The notes below the pieces were generated by a model. That model did no database searches. It worked only from the letters and a program-made list of their open reading frames with translations, and was not told the origin of the DNA. From Rhynchopus sp. YZ270_cl-10 (taxonomy: Eukaryota; Euglenozoa; Diplonemea; Diplonemida; Diplonemidae), in NCBI GenBank assembly GCA_964035575.1, contig OZ037931.1, positions 753,567 to 817,566 of the forward strand: DNA of 64,000 nucleotides, given 5' to 3'. Shown piece after piece: positions 52,345-62,114 of the stretch. The translations under genes and the position numbers were made by a program. The first letter of the stretch is position 1. Every line of letters begins with the position of its first letter.

Positions 52345-52397
52345 AGTGGAGCTCATCCTCGGATGTCGACACTAATACAAACGAAGTTTTCAAACAA
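52345..52397 (+). repeat. Repeat J, copy 4
   Basis: GTGGAGCTCATCCTCGGATG, TCGACACTAATACAAACGAAG, TTTTCAAACAAAA. Diverged in the middle. Confidence 0.7.
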
Positions 52398-52869
52398 AAC
52401 CAACAAAGTTTTCCAAAAAAAAGAAACAAAACAAAAAATCTTCTGTCGCAACAGTAAGGGATAAACTACCAACCAGCATCTCTCTAGAAAGTGAAGCAAC
52501 AGCTGCAGCCCTTGCCTTGTTGTACTACGTATTGAAATATCCCCCTTTTTTTTTGAGATAAAAAAAAAATCTGAAGTAAAAAGGAGCGGAAAAAAAAACG
52601 TACAAATTTTCCCAAACAAAACAAAAGGGCTGGGGGAGGGATATTAGGGGCGCCAAGAAATGAACGAACAATGAAACACCTCTATTTCCCCCCCCCCCCC
52701 CCCCCCACTTCCTTCTATTTTTCTTCTAATCCTACCTTTTAGCGAAAAACACTCCCACCCTCCCCAATACAGAAATCTGTTTTTGTCCCCAGACTGCCCC
52801 CCTGTTTTGGATACGGAGTGCCTTTTGTTTTAAATAAAAAGTAATTTATTGCTTTTATCTATTCAAAAA

Positions 52870-52925
52870 AAATATTTATTTGAAAACTTGGTTGTTTTAG
52901 TGTAGACACCCGAAGATGAACTCCA
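52870..52925 (-). repeat. Repeat J, copy 5, inverted
   Basis: Reverse complement of the family: TTTGAAAACTTGGTTGTTTTA, GTGTAGACACCCGAAGATGA, ACTCCACTATA. It is the clearest minus-strand copy among the small repeats, upstream of the Ipi1-like gene. Confidence 0.7.
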
Positions 52926-53079
52926 CTATACTACACGCGTCTAAGTGATGCCGGAGTTACTCCATGCAATTTATTTATCAAAAACCCCACTTCCTTCTAT
53001 TTTCCCTCACCATAGTCACCGTGCACTCACCCCCCCCCCCCCCCTTTTTAGATTACACAACAGAACACACATCACAAAA

Positions 53080-55560
53080 ATGGTTCAAGTAAAAAAGAAA
53101 AATGTTGATAAATCGGCGCCGTTTCAGAAGAGGAAGCAGAAGGTGGGGAAAAAGAAGTTGAAGCCTGTGGGAGCGACGTCTGCGGAGATCCATGCTCAGG
53201 CGATTTTTATGAGAAGGCAGACGAGAGAGGAGAACGATGAAGTCAAGACGGAGCGCAATTTGACGTTTTCCGACTGTGTCGCGAAGCTGAAACATTACAA
53301 CCCTACAGTGAAAAAGGACGGTCTATTCGGCATCCACAGCCTCCTCAAGACCACGGTGGAAACCGATAAGGAGGCCATTCCCTCCTCTTCCCATGCAACA
53401 CTAATCCAAAACTTCCTCCCCCTCCTCGTGGACGTCGACGTCGAAGTCCGCAAGGCAGTTGTCGCACTGCTCAAAGTCGGCCTCCGTCTCTTCGAATCTA
53501 CAGGCACACTCAGAACACTGCTCCCTCTTATTATCAGGTATGTCTCACAGAATTAGCGACAGGCGGGGGGGTTTTTTTTTTCCGGCTGAGATGCGTTTTT
53601 TTTTGAGCACATTTTTCAACTGCTCTTTTTATCAGATGTAAACCACGAAATGGAATGTAGGACTGCATGGGTTGGGTGTCCACCCCCCGGTACAGCCGGG
53701 TCATACCAAGGTACACTGTTCATGAGAGGGCTTTGTATTTCAAGGTAAATTTTTTTTATACGATAACGAATCAAGGTGTGGCATAGACAAAACACGAGGC
53801 GGTTCGTCTCCTTAAGGTGCACTGTAATGAGAGGCTATTTCAAAGCAACTTTTTTATTTCTCTTTTTCAGGTATCTGACAGTAGGTCTGACCCACATGGA
53901 GGCCAATGTCCGCGCAAATGCCTGCAGAGGGTTGCATCTTGTCTGCTCAGCCACATCGTCACCCTTGCCAGAGTCCGTAACCCTCTTGGAGTGCTGCCAC
54001 ACCATGTTGAGCTCCACCAGCAGGCCGAAGGACAGAAGCCAGCCGCCGGTTATGCAGGCATACATTTCTATTCTCAAATCGAATTTGCTCTCCTTCAGCG
54101 ACACGAGTGGGTTCAATGCGGGCAGCGGTGGTGTGCACATCTTCGCAAAGTCCAAAGAAGAGACCGCATCTACCAGCGAAACCAAGATTGATTTGTCCTC
54201 ATTTTCGTCAGCTCTGCAGTATTTGACAAACGATGTAGGGAACGTCGTGATGCCCCTTTGGGTAGAGGCAGTGCAGGAACGCAAATCCGAAACCCGCGTC
54301 GCAGGGTGGGAGCTTGGCCTCCTTGAGATCCTTAACGTTCTCTTTGTCAGTCTCTCTCATAAGCAGGTCCCCGAGCGTGCAATGCCGAAGCGGTTCCCGG
54401 CGCTTCCAAAGCAATTCCGGAACAACCTGGTGAAGCTTTTCGATTACTTCCCCTTTGCGTCGTCTGCGAGCGATACACACAGGGTTAACACACAGATGGC
54501 ACTGCTTTTGAGCAACTTCTTTGGCGTGAAGAGCTTTGAAGGCCACTTCAGCAGCCAAGCCGACACCGCTTCCTCCTCCTCCGACGACGACGACTCCTCT
54601 GAGGGCGAAACCGACCACAAGATGTCACAGAAAGTCATGAAGTGGCTCGCACAGTTCATGCGCCACCCAGACGCCATCAAGAAGGTCCGCCCCACCGATG
54701 TGCAATCCCTCACCATTGTCATCGAACGTCTCGTCAAATATGGTGGTGTCAACAACATCAGCAAGATCCCCTCCGTGGGAGACCTGCTGCGCTCCTGTGA
54801 AGGGAAAGACTCGCCTATCACAATGGAAATCCTTGCTGCACTGCACCGTACTATCGAGGAGAACGAGAAGAAGATGCGCAAGAACTACACTACACTGCTC
54901 GCGTGTTTGCCGCTGTTTCCTTCGCTTCTCTTCAACATTGCGTTGAAATACGAGAAACGTGCTGCAACAGAGAAGAGCCTCGACTCTGAAGACAGCTATT
55001 CCCTCCCCGCGTTGGTGCCTACCGTTGATGGCGGTGTGGTTGCCGCACCTATCCCCCCTTCGCACGCTCTGTCTACAAGCGCATTCCACATCATCGATAT
55101 TCTCAAAAAGCTTCTTCTCACAGGTGACGCGCCTGGGGAGGCGTTGCTGGAGGAGTTCCGCTACGCGCTGTTTGGCGTTTTGGGTGCCGAAGGGGCGATT
55201 CTGGGGGTGGTCGCGCAGGTTCCGGTGCAGCTGGCGTATATGGCGTTGTCGCTGCTTCCGTTTCTCTTTGGGGAAGATACGCCGGCGTCTGCGCCGTGTG
55301 AGGTGTTGGGGATGTTGCTTCGCTGCTTCAAGGTGGACGCGGTGCTAGGCCTCGGAGATGCGATGGCAGTCGAAGGGGCGACAGTTGCGCGGGACAAAGA
55401 CCAGCTTATCGCATACGCACTCAGTCTCCTCCGTGACCTCGACTTAAGTGAAGGATTTGACGAGCTCTCCAAACTTTCTGCAGCCACAACCACCATGCCA
55501 CTCTCCGCCGAGGCAGCAACGCTTGTCCTCTCGGACTATTATGGGGAGGATACACAATGA
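53080..55560 (+). CDS. Ipi1/TEX10-like pre-rRNA-processing protein
   Basis: Subunit of the Rix1/PELP1-TEX10 complex, which acts in the nucleolus and nucleoplasm on ITS2 processing and 60S ribosome maturation. Exon 1, 53080-53537, and exon 2, 53871-55560, give 715 residues (phase: AG|G rebuilds Arg in IIRYLTVG). The N-terminus carries the family signature: FQKRKQKVGKKKLKP, then ATSAEIHAQAI, then FSDCVAKLKHYNPTVKKDGLFGI, which parallels the TEX10 start. Helical HEAT-like repeats follow, with an acidic linker SSSSDDDDSSEGETD in the middle. Start: the ATG in CACATCACAAAAATGG; an upstream in-frame Met at 52945 lies in C-run DNA and is unlikely. The 333-bp intron is largely made of repeat A. Confidence 0.85.
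53631..53748 (+). repeat. Repeat A, copy 6, inside the Ipi1-like intron
   Basis: ATCAGATGTAAACCACGAAA, GTAGGACTGCATGGGTTGGG, then ACCAAGGTACACTGTTCATG and TTTGTATTTCAAGG. A second partial copy (53813-53853, GTGCACTGTAATGAGAGG ... AAAGCAACTTTTTTA) runs directly into the 3' splice site, so its T tract serves as the polypyrimidine tract. Confidence 0.8.
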
Positions 55561-55922
55561 AAAAAGAGGGTGAAGTAGGGGAGATAGAAAAAATTGAAGG
55601 AAAAAAACAATCATAGAAAGGGTTTCACGCAATGCAGCGTGGGGGGTAGGGAGGGAGGGAGGGGGGGTTTTTTTTGTCATACGAATCAAGGAGTGCAGAA
55701 AAGAAATGAAGGAACGGCCGGTTTTTATTTTATTTTATATATCAACTTCACTTTTATAAGTCGTCTACTTCTATAGCCTCTCCAACATGCGAAACGCGCA
55801 GAGTACCCCAACCCGGACCCTACATCAGGCCTTACCCTCTGTTCGCAATGATCCTTGATTCATCTGATTAGTATCTTTTTCTCTATTTTTCAGCAAAAAA
55901 ATAAAAAATAAAAAATGGAGCT
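55561..55922. other. Intergenic, no gene
   Basis: 362 bp between two + strand genes. It contains a TATCAACTTCACTTTT word (55740-55757) like the end of repeat H. Nothing else seen. Confidence 0.6.
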
Positions 55923-58736
55923 ATGAACGAGGTGGTCTCCTTTTCGTTTGACCCTACACGGAAGGAATGGAAGAATTGCAGCATTGTGAACGGCCGGTTT
56001 ACACGCGAGACAGCTACCTTTGTCCCAGCAAGGCTGCGGGTGGAGGATCCGTGGCTGAAGCGTTTTGCAAAGCAGGCACGGCATCGCAAACCTCTTGAAG
56101 GATGGCGGCGAGAACAGAACGTCCCCGATGTCTTTCAGGTCAGCCTCTCTGACGTCCGTGGTCGCGGGCATGCCTGCCGTTGTCCGTGCTCACTCTATCA
56201 ATCCAAACCTACCACGTCACCAATCCCTGAGAACGAACCCTACTCAAACCCATATGCCCCGCAAAGTGACATAGAGGTCGACACCTACTTCTCTCATTTT
56301 GATGCAATAAGGAGGGAAACGGAACCAATCAAAATCGAACCAAAAGGAGAAAAGGAAGAACCAACCAAAGGCGGCCAGGCCGTACGTCTCTTACAAAAAA
56401 CCTTTTTGACGCAGGAGAAATATGCAGAAGAGGAGAAGGAAACGCCACGGAGTGCCTGGAAGACTTCGTTGCAGAAGGAGCTGAAGGGGGGAGGGTTGAT
56501 GCGAACTGATGCGGAGGTGGCTCGGCATCTGGTGCGGACCACTGCGAGGTCACGGCGGGAGTTGAAAAGGGTTGGGGGGTTGCGTCCGGCGACACACACC
56601 TGTTTAGGACATACCCTTGAATCATTTCTATCGGCCAGAGGGGAGGAACGACCACCGGTGCCTTATCAAATTTCTTTGGGTGCAGCTTTGGCGAAGGTTT
56701 CGAAAGAGACACAAGAACCAGAGAATGACGGTTCACGACACCAGGAGAAGGAGAAGGAAAAGGAGAGCCCCTCCACGGACTCCAAAGAGGTGGACCAGCA
56801 GTCGCTCTACCAGACCCACTCCACCGCAGTGCTGATCCTCTATGAAAAGGAGCGCGAGGAGGAGATGGCTCTGTACTATGCAAACACTCTGTTCAAAGGC
56901 CTAGCTGGGAACCTTGCGGACGCGGCGGAAACATTGAAGAAGGAGCTTCTCAAGGAGCAGGCAGAGCTCGAAGGCGTCTACGAAGACAACCTACGAAAGA
57001 ATGACCTCAAGAAGCCATCAAAATGGACGCGTTTAGAAAACACAGTGGGGAAGGTGTCTCCCTTTGTGTCAGCAGGGCTTTTGAAGGAAGTGGCATTGCG
57101 GGCGTTTACCCCAGATTTGATTGGGGTGGCGACTGAAGCATACTCGGCAACCTTTCGGAAGTTTTTGGTGACATCCGTTGTGGGGCAGTCCCGACGTAAG
57201 AAACGAACCCGCCGTGCTGTAATTTGCGTCAAAAAAAACGACGAACACAGCGACACCGACGAACCTCACCTAGCTATGTATTATTCCGTCCATTCAAGCT
57301 TTTGTTTTCATAGGGAAGGGATAGGGGATAAAGTGGTCAGAGGTGTGGGGAACGGCATCCCAAAACCGTCGAAGGAGGAGCCGGCGGCGTGTGCCACCCC
57401 GTTAAACTTTCTTGCAAAAACAATTTTGTTTTCGGATTATTGCAGGCTCCGTGCGGCCTTCTTCATTGCAATGAAGGATGTACAATATGGAGAACTCTTT
57501 ATTGCCGCAGCCGACTTCGCGATAGGACTAACAGAAAGCCGAAGTGAATACCTACGCATCGTTGACGCAGCTGAGGTGGAGGAGGCACTAAGGGAGAGAC
57601 GTGAACACATGGAGAAATCAGAACAGCTTCTTATGCTAAGCCAGACTTCCAGTGAAGCACGGCAGGCGGCAGTGGTAGAGGAACCCGCCCCATTAGCCCC
57701 TGCCTCGCTGCTTGGTGACTGTCAGTTTCATTTCAAAAAGGCGGCATTTCTGATGTACAGATTCCCCCGAGTGGTCGCTCTGTGGCTGCAAAAGGTGCGT
57801 CGGCGGCGGGTCCGCAGGGTCATCCAAAGCCATGTGGACTCCCGCACCTCGGGGAAAGGGTTTCTGATGGTGGGCCTCTTGCATGCGGTGGTGTCGTATC
57901 TGTTTCCTAAAATGCCGCCCGACGCGGAAACAAAAATGTCGCGGGACTATGAACGGAAATTTTGCCAAAATTCTCCCAAATGGGTCCACAAATACCCGCC
58001 TGCGTTGTTGTCGGAGATGCTCTGCTCCTTCGAAGGCCTCAAGGAGAAGCGGCTGACCGCATTAGGAAGTGCGAAGCTGACCCTCCGCGAGCTCAGTGCG
58101 ATTGCCAGCCCAGGGCTGACTGTCAGAGATGAGACTACAGTGAAGAAGAGCTTCGGCTGCGCGCTCTTCTCAGCGGTAAACCGCGGTGTGATGCGTGCAG
58201 ATGACCCAGCCATAGTACGCAGCCGGACCATCCCTCTGAGAGACTCCGCCAACGAGCACGTCCCCCCCTGCATCGTCGACGCAATTTGTGGTTCCGCGAA
58301 TCTCGTGTCCTGGGCAGATTTTATCGGTACAGTAGCGAACGGACACATTGACAACCCAGTAGGCCTCTGTGCGATTAGCGCCGTCATTTCGCCAAGAGAA
58401 GGCCGTGGTGAGATGGTATCCAAGACATCCCTCGCAAAGCGCAAAGAGGCGATGATTGCACACTGTAATCGGGCGCAGTTTTCGCATGCGACGGACCGTG
58501 CGGAGTTCCTAGAGTTCTGTAGTGGTGGTGGCAGCTCGACAGTTTCCATACAGCTCCGTCCTAACCCTTTTACAGCGCTCAAGGAAAAGCAGTCGACATC
58601 ACGGCAAAGGGTGGGTGGAGGCAGTGGAGCGACGCAGAAGCGTGTTGGAGTGGGGGTAACTGCAGGGGGTGACAGTGGTGGGCAGAACAGCACCGACCGC
58701 CCGCCGTTGCACACCCCCGCCCCGCAATGGGTATGA
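55923..58736 (+). CDS. 937-residue protein of unknown function
   Basis: No family recognised. The protein is uninterrupted, so there is no intron. Residues 1-110 include a Cys-rich patch, HACRCPCSLY. Residues 130-330 are charged, Lys/Glu-rich and partly disordered (EKEKEKESPSTDS). From about 340 a helical region begins, with a likely coiled coil (ETLKKELLKEQAELEGVYEDN). Basic clusters follow (SRRKKRTRRA and QKVRRRRVRRV), consistent with nucleic-acid or membrane-surface binding but not proof. The last 50 residues are Gly/Ser/Gln-rich. The first ATG at 55915 is followed at once by a stop, so the start is the next ATG (AGCTATGAACG). No signal peptide. Codon use resembles the neighbouring genes. 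Confidence 0.8.
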   Translation: MNEVVSFSFDPTRKEWKNCSIVNGRFTRETATFVPARLRVEDPWLKRFAKQARHRKPLEGWRREQNVPDVFQVSLSDVRGRGHACRCPCSLYQSKPTTSPIPENEPYSNPYAPQSDIEVDTYFSHFDAIRRETEPIKIEPKGEKEEPTKGGQAVRLLQKTFLTQEKYAEEEKETPRSAWKTSLQKELKGGGLMRTDAEVARHLVRTTARSRRELKRVGGLRPATHTCLGHTLESFLSARGEERPPVPYQISLGAALAKVSKETQEPENDGSRHQEKEKEKESPSTDSKEVDQQSLYQTHSTAVLILYEKEREEEMALYYANTLFKGLAGNLADAAETLKKELLKEQAELEGVYEDNLRKNDLKKPSKWTRLENTVGKVSPFVSAGLLKEVALRAFTPDLIGVATEAYSATFRKFLVTSVVGQSRRKKRTRRAVICVKKNDEHSDTDEPHLAMYYSVHSSFCFHREGIGDKVVRGVGNGIPKPSKEEPAACATPLNFLAKTILFSDYCRLRAAFFIAMKDVQYGELFIAAADFAIGLTESRSEYLRIVDAAEVEEALRERREHMEKSEQLLMLSQTSSEARQAAVVEEPAPLAPASLLGDCQFHFKKAAFLMYRFPRVVALWLQKVRRRRVRRVIQSHVDSRTSGKGFLMVGLLHAVVSYLFPKMPPDAETKMSRDYERKFCQNSPKWVHKYPPALLSEMLCSFEGLKEKRLTALGSAKLTLRELSAIASPGLTVRDETTVKKSFGCALFSAVNRGVMRADDPAIVRSRTIPLRDSANEHVPPCIVDAICGSANLVSWADFIGTVANGHIDNPVGLCAISAVISPREGRGEMVSKTSLAKRKEAMIAHCNRAQFSHATDRAEFLEFCSGGGSSTVSIQLRPNPFTALKEKQSTSRQRVGGGSGATQKRVGVGVTAGGDSGGQNSTDRPPLHTPAPQWV

Positions 58737-59190
58737 GTTGGAGACAGAAGGGGTGCCTACCAGAGTTAGGTAGGTCAATACCAGACCTTTTTGAAGCGTT
58801 TTGCTCCCCCATAATCGGGGTGTTTTTTTTTTTCTTCTTCTTCTTCTTCTTCTTCTTCCAGTACCTACGTACGATGAATGGTGAGACGTTTGCACTTTCA
58901 ACCTCTCTTTTTTTGCTACCTCCAAATCTTCTCTTGGTGTGATTAAATTGTCCCAGAGAGCCATTTTTTTTTGCCCCCTCCCCCCCCCATTGTGGTTTCC
59001 ACTACAACTCGAGAGACAAATTTTCTCTTTTCTTTTTCCAACCCTGTTTTGACGACATGGTAGATCTTTTTTTTTTCAAAAAAAATCAGCACTCCTCTTT
59101 TTCACCTCTCTCTCTCTCTCCCCCCCTCCCTCTCCACCTTCTCCAAACCCCCCTAGAAAGGAAAAAAGAAACGCAAACGCAAGGAGCACC
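58737..59190. other. Intergenic, low complexity
   Basis: It contains a (TTC)n run (about 58834-58857). A diverged repeat H follows (58858-58920: CAGTACCTACGTACG ... GACGTTTGCACTTTCAACCT). C- and T-rich tracts run before the amine oxidase gene. Confidence 0.65.
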
Positions 59191-60993
59191 ATGCGTTTGC
59201 TAGCGTTGGCCTTAATAATCTACGGGGGTTTTCTTGCGTCTGCTTGGGTGGGGCTGGCGTTGCGGGGAGTGGACGTGGTTGTTGTGGGGGCAGGGATATC
59301 GGGTGTTTCTGCTGCGCATGACCTCACATTGTATGGGTATAATGTAACCGTCATTGAAGCCCGCAACCGTATTGGCGGTCGAATTCATACCAACCGCGAC
59401 CTTGGTTTCCCCATTGAACTCGGCGCGGCCTTCATCCACTGGCCGCAGAAGAACCCACTCCGCACCCTTCTCCGCCTCTACAATACTAGCACCACCCCTT
59501 ATAACTATTCCTCCTGCAAATTCTTCCACGCTGACGGCTCTGACGTTGGGGCCTCCTTATTAACCCAGGGCACCACCCTCTTCAAGAAAGTCCTTTTTGA
59601 AGACTTTGTCCGCGAAAGGGATACCTTTAGTACCGGCTGGGATGAGCCTATGAGGACAACCTTGGAGAGATTGGATTTTTATGATGGGTTGTCAAAAGAG
59701 GAGAAAGTGGTGTTTGATACTCTATGCTTTCAACACGTTGTGCAGGATTTGCAGGCAGAGCTGGACGAGGTTTCTGCAAAGGAGTACGAACGGTCCTTCC
59801 GGTTTACCGAAAGCGACGATGGGAGCACCGTCTCGGAGGAGGAGGAGGATCTGTTCGTCACCTCAGGCTTTGACACCGCACTGCAGGCTCACCTTGGGGA
59901 GGTCAACCTCATTACCAACGCTCCGGTGGATCAAATCAACTATTCGGAGCACCTTAGCACCACGATATGGGTCTTAGAAGTGGTTGAAGCCACCTTACTC
60001 CACTTTTTTGAGCTGATCTTAGGGGATGATGCTGCCTATTCGGAATATGGGTCTGGTGTTTCCCCTGAAGAGGAGATAGAGCTGCAGGCAAAGAAGAGCA
60101 AAAGGGCGCAACGTATTCTGGCAGAGGAGGATGAACTAGATGCTCTCTCCGAAGTGTTGACCCGTGCACGGAGGTACGAAGAGCAGGCGAACCACGTGGC
60201 CTACCTGCTAGCAGCGGTGGTAGAGGATGTGGTCTGTCTTGCCCTTAGCTGGAATGGCCTCTTCCGTCGTGAAGTGGAGGTGCGTTATAATAAGGGTGTT
60301 AACAGCGTGGTCGCGGCCTACGCAGTCGTGACCATCCCTATCGGGTGTCTCAAAAAAAAGCGTGTCGCCTTCACCCCACCCCTCCCGCTAGACCTTCAAA
60401 ACGCCATTTCAGACCTTGCCGTGAGCAATACCCTGAAAATCGCAATGTGCTGGGATGACGACGCGGTCTTCTGGGAGGACCTCCCGAACTATTTCCACAA
60501 ATACCCGGGGAATGGGAAGGGGAGGTTCGGGCGGGGCGAGTTTTTGGAGGTGGTGAACCTGAAGAGGCTGCAGGGGGTGCCGTGTTTGCTGTGCGAGGTG
60601 GAGACGGCGTTTGCGAGCGCATTGTCGTTACAACCTAAAGACGCTATTGTGGAACGCATCATGATCGATATACGACGTGTATTCCCCAATGCCACGATGC
60701 CCACCGGCAGTGTTGTGTCAGAGTTCGCCACCTCACCGTACAGCGACGGTGGTTACGTCCACTGGCGTCCCGACACCGACACCGAGCACAGCCAGGAGTT
60801 CGAATACGATATCTCCCGGCGCCTGTTCCTCGCAGGCGAGCACACCTACTGGGAGTACTACGGGAACACCCACGGGGCCTACCTGAGCGGCAAGCGTGCG
60901 GCCGATATGATCCTCACCAAACACCGCGAAACTGCCACCCTTCTTGCCACCTCCTCAGCCCTCTTCTTAACAATTCTTTGGTGGATGCGCTGA
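59191..60993 (+). CDS. Membrane-anchored flavin amine oxidase (polyamine oxidase/LSD1-type fold)
   Basis: FAD-dependent oxidase of amines, most likely polyamines. 600 residues, no intron. Residues 1-23 are a probable signal peptide or signal anchor (RLLALALIIYGGFLASAW). The FAD-binding motif VVVVGAGISGVSAAHDL is at 29-45, then EARNRIGGRIHT (56-67), ELGAAFIHW (76-84), VTIPIGCLKKKRVAFTPPLP (380-399), and the C-terminal FAD motif LFLAGEHTYWEYYGNTHGAY (545-564). Lys416 in VSNTLKIAMCWD sits where the family's active-site Lys lies. The C-terminal 582-599 is hydrophobic (LLATSSALFLTILWW), so the enzyme may be tail-anchored or lipid-anchored in the secretory system. An acidic helical insertion of about 110 residues (250-360) interrupts the usual domain order. 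Confidence 0.9.
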   Translation: MRLLALALIIYGGFLASAWVGLALRGVDVVVVGAGISGVSAAHDLTLYGYNVTVIEARNRIGGRIHTNRDLGFPIELGAAFIHWPQKNPLRTLLRLYNTSTTPYNYSSCKFFHADGSDVGASLLTQGTTLFKKVLFEDFVRERDTFSTGWDEPMRTTLERLDFYDGLSKEEKVVFDTLCFQHVVQDLQAELDEVSAKEYERSFRFTESDDGSTVSEEEEDLFVTSGFDTALQAHLGEVNLITNAPVDQINYSEHLSTTIWVLEVVEATLLHFFELILGDDAAYSEYGSGVSPEEEIELQAKKSKRAQRILAEEDELDALSEVLTRARRYEEQANHVAYLLAAVVEDVVCLALSWNGLFRREVEVRYNKGVNSVVAAYAVVTIPIGCLKKKRVAFTPPLPLDLQNAISDLAVSNTLKIAMCWDDDAVFWEDLPNYFHKYPGNGKGRFGRGEFLEVVNLKRLQGVPCLLCEVETAFASALSLQPKDAIVERIMIDIRRVFPNATMPTGSVVSEFATSPYSDGGYVHWRPDTDTEHSQEFEYDISRRLFLAGEHTYWEYYGNTHGAYLSGKRAADMILTKHRETATLLATSSALFLTILWWMR

Positions 60994-61106
60994 CCCGGGT
61001 TTGTATTATCTGGATTTTTTTTTCTCCCGTAGTGCACCGCTCCCGAGGCTGGGGGATCTTGTTGAATTGAAAAAAAAGAACGTAACATTGGGGGAGGGGG
61101 GAGGGG

Positions 61107-61393
61107 GTGTGCACGGTGGACTCCTTCTGGGGGAAAGGGTAACTTACTTCTGGAGTCCCGAAAAAGAGGGAGTTTCAACTCCCCCTTAGGCATAGCACGA
61201 AGGCGAATTTCGTATTCGCACTATATTCAAAATTTGTCCTTTTTTTCGGATCCGAAAAAAGGGTGAATGCGGAATTTGCCTTCGGGGTATACATGTATAT
61301 ATGCCTAGCCTAGGGGGGGCTGGTTTACCTCCCTCCCGTTCGACCTTCTTTTTAGCTTGCCCTGTTTGCCAGAAGGAGTCCACCGTGTGTGGG
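61107..61393. mobile_element. 287-bp MITE, 22-bp inverted ends
   Basis: GTGTGCACGGTGGACTCCTTCTGG pairs with the other end CCAGAAGGAGTCCACCGTGTGTGG (two mismatches). An internal TTTTTTCGGATCCGAAAAAA palindrome sits near 61240-61260. Confidence 0.75.
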
Positions 61394-61552
61394 TTGTGTT
61401 ATAAAAAAAGGGCGAGGCAATTCCCTCTAACTCTAGCGTGGGTATCGTTATAGTGTGGAAACGGTATTTGTGTGGCTTCGCGCTGCTCAGGCGAAGGGAG
61501 AGGGGGAGGTGAGGGGGAGGTGACACCCCAACTGTCTATGTATACACCTAGG

Positions 61553-61772
61553 TACACCACGACCTAGTATGAGCAATGACAAGGGGGTATGACTAGTTAC
61601 ATGACAAGACTAAATAATGACAAGACCCCCTCCTTGTCAAATGACAAGGCAAAATGAGTGGCGTTAGGTCCTGTCATTTGACAGGGGTCTTGTCATTATT
61701 TAGTCTTGTCATGTATCTAGGCATGCACCTTGTTACATGACTAGTCATGGGTGGTAACTAGGTCGTGGTGTA
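61553..61772. mobile_element. 220-bp near-perfect palindromic element
   Basis: TACACCACGACCTAGT at the left is the complement of ACTAGGTCGTGGTGTA at the right. Inner arms ACATGACAAGACTAAATAAT(GACAAGACCCC) also pair, around TTGTCAAATGACAAG and GTCATTTGAC words. The whole unit can fold on itself. No coding capacity. Confidence 0.8.
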
Positions 61773-62114
61773 GGTGTAGTGGTGCTTAGATGTATCCCGT
61801 GTGGTCCCAAAGGGAAGGTGTTGCCTCAGGAGGGTGGGGGGAAGGTGAGCAACGTCCCGCTTTTTGTTTCTTAATGGTGTGTCAGTCCACAATTTTTTTT
61901 TGTCCCCGACGCTGGTGGACAAAAACTCCATCTTTCGATTGAAAATAACCATTTGTGGCTAGTTTGTGTTATTTTGCATTCAAATGAACAATAAGTTCTG
62001 CATAGAAAATAGAGGTCAGATGTGTTAATTTTCTAGGCTTCCCCGCAAACACAAAAAAAATCCACCCGACACCAGAATTATTCACAAAAACACATTCACC
62101 ACCAATTCGCAATC

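Larger units (their letters stand above)
51131..53079. other. Gene-free stretch
   Basis: No supportable gene. It holds repeat J copies at 51184-51232 and 52345-52397 (+) and one inverted at about 52870-52925, plus long T and C runs (about 52254-52288 and 52689-52706). Confidence 0.6.
60994..62114. other. Gene-free stretch with two hairpin elements
   Basis: Two inverted-repeat elements (61107-61393 and 61553-61772) occupy almost half of it. No gene seen in the rest. Confidence 0.6.

Noticed and set aside
52945-53079. Upstream start for the Ipi1-like protein
   Set aside because: The extra 45 residues derive from C-run and repeat DNA. The family signature begins right after the ATG at 53080.
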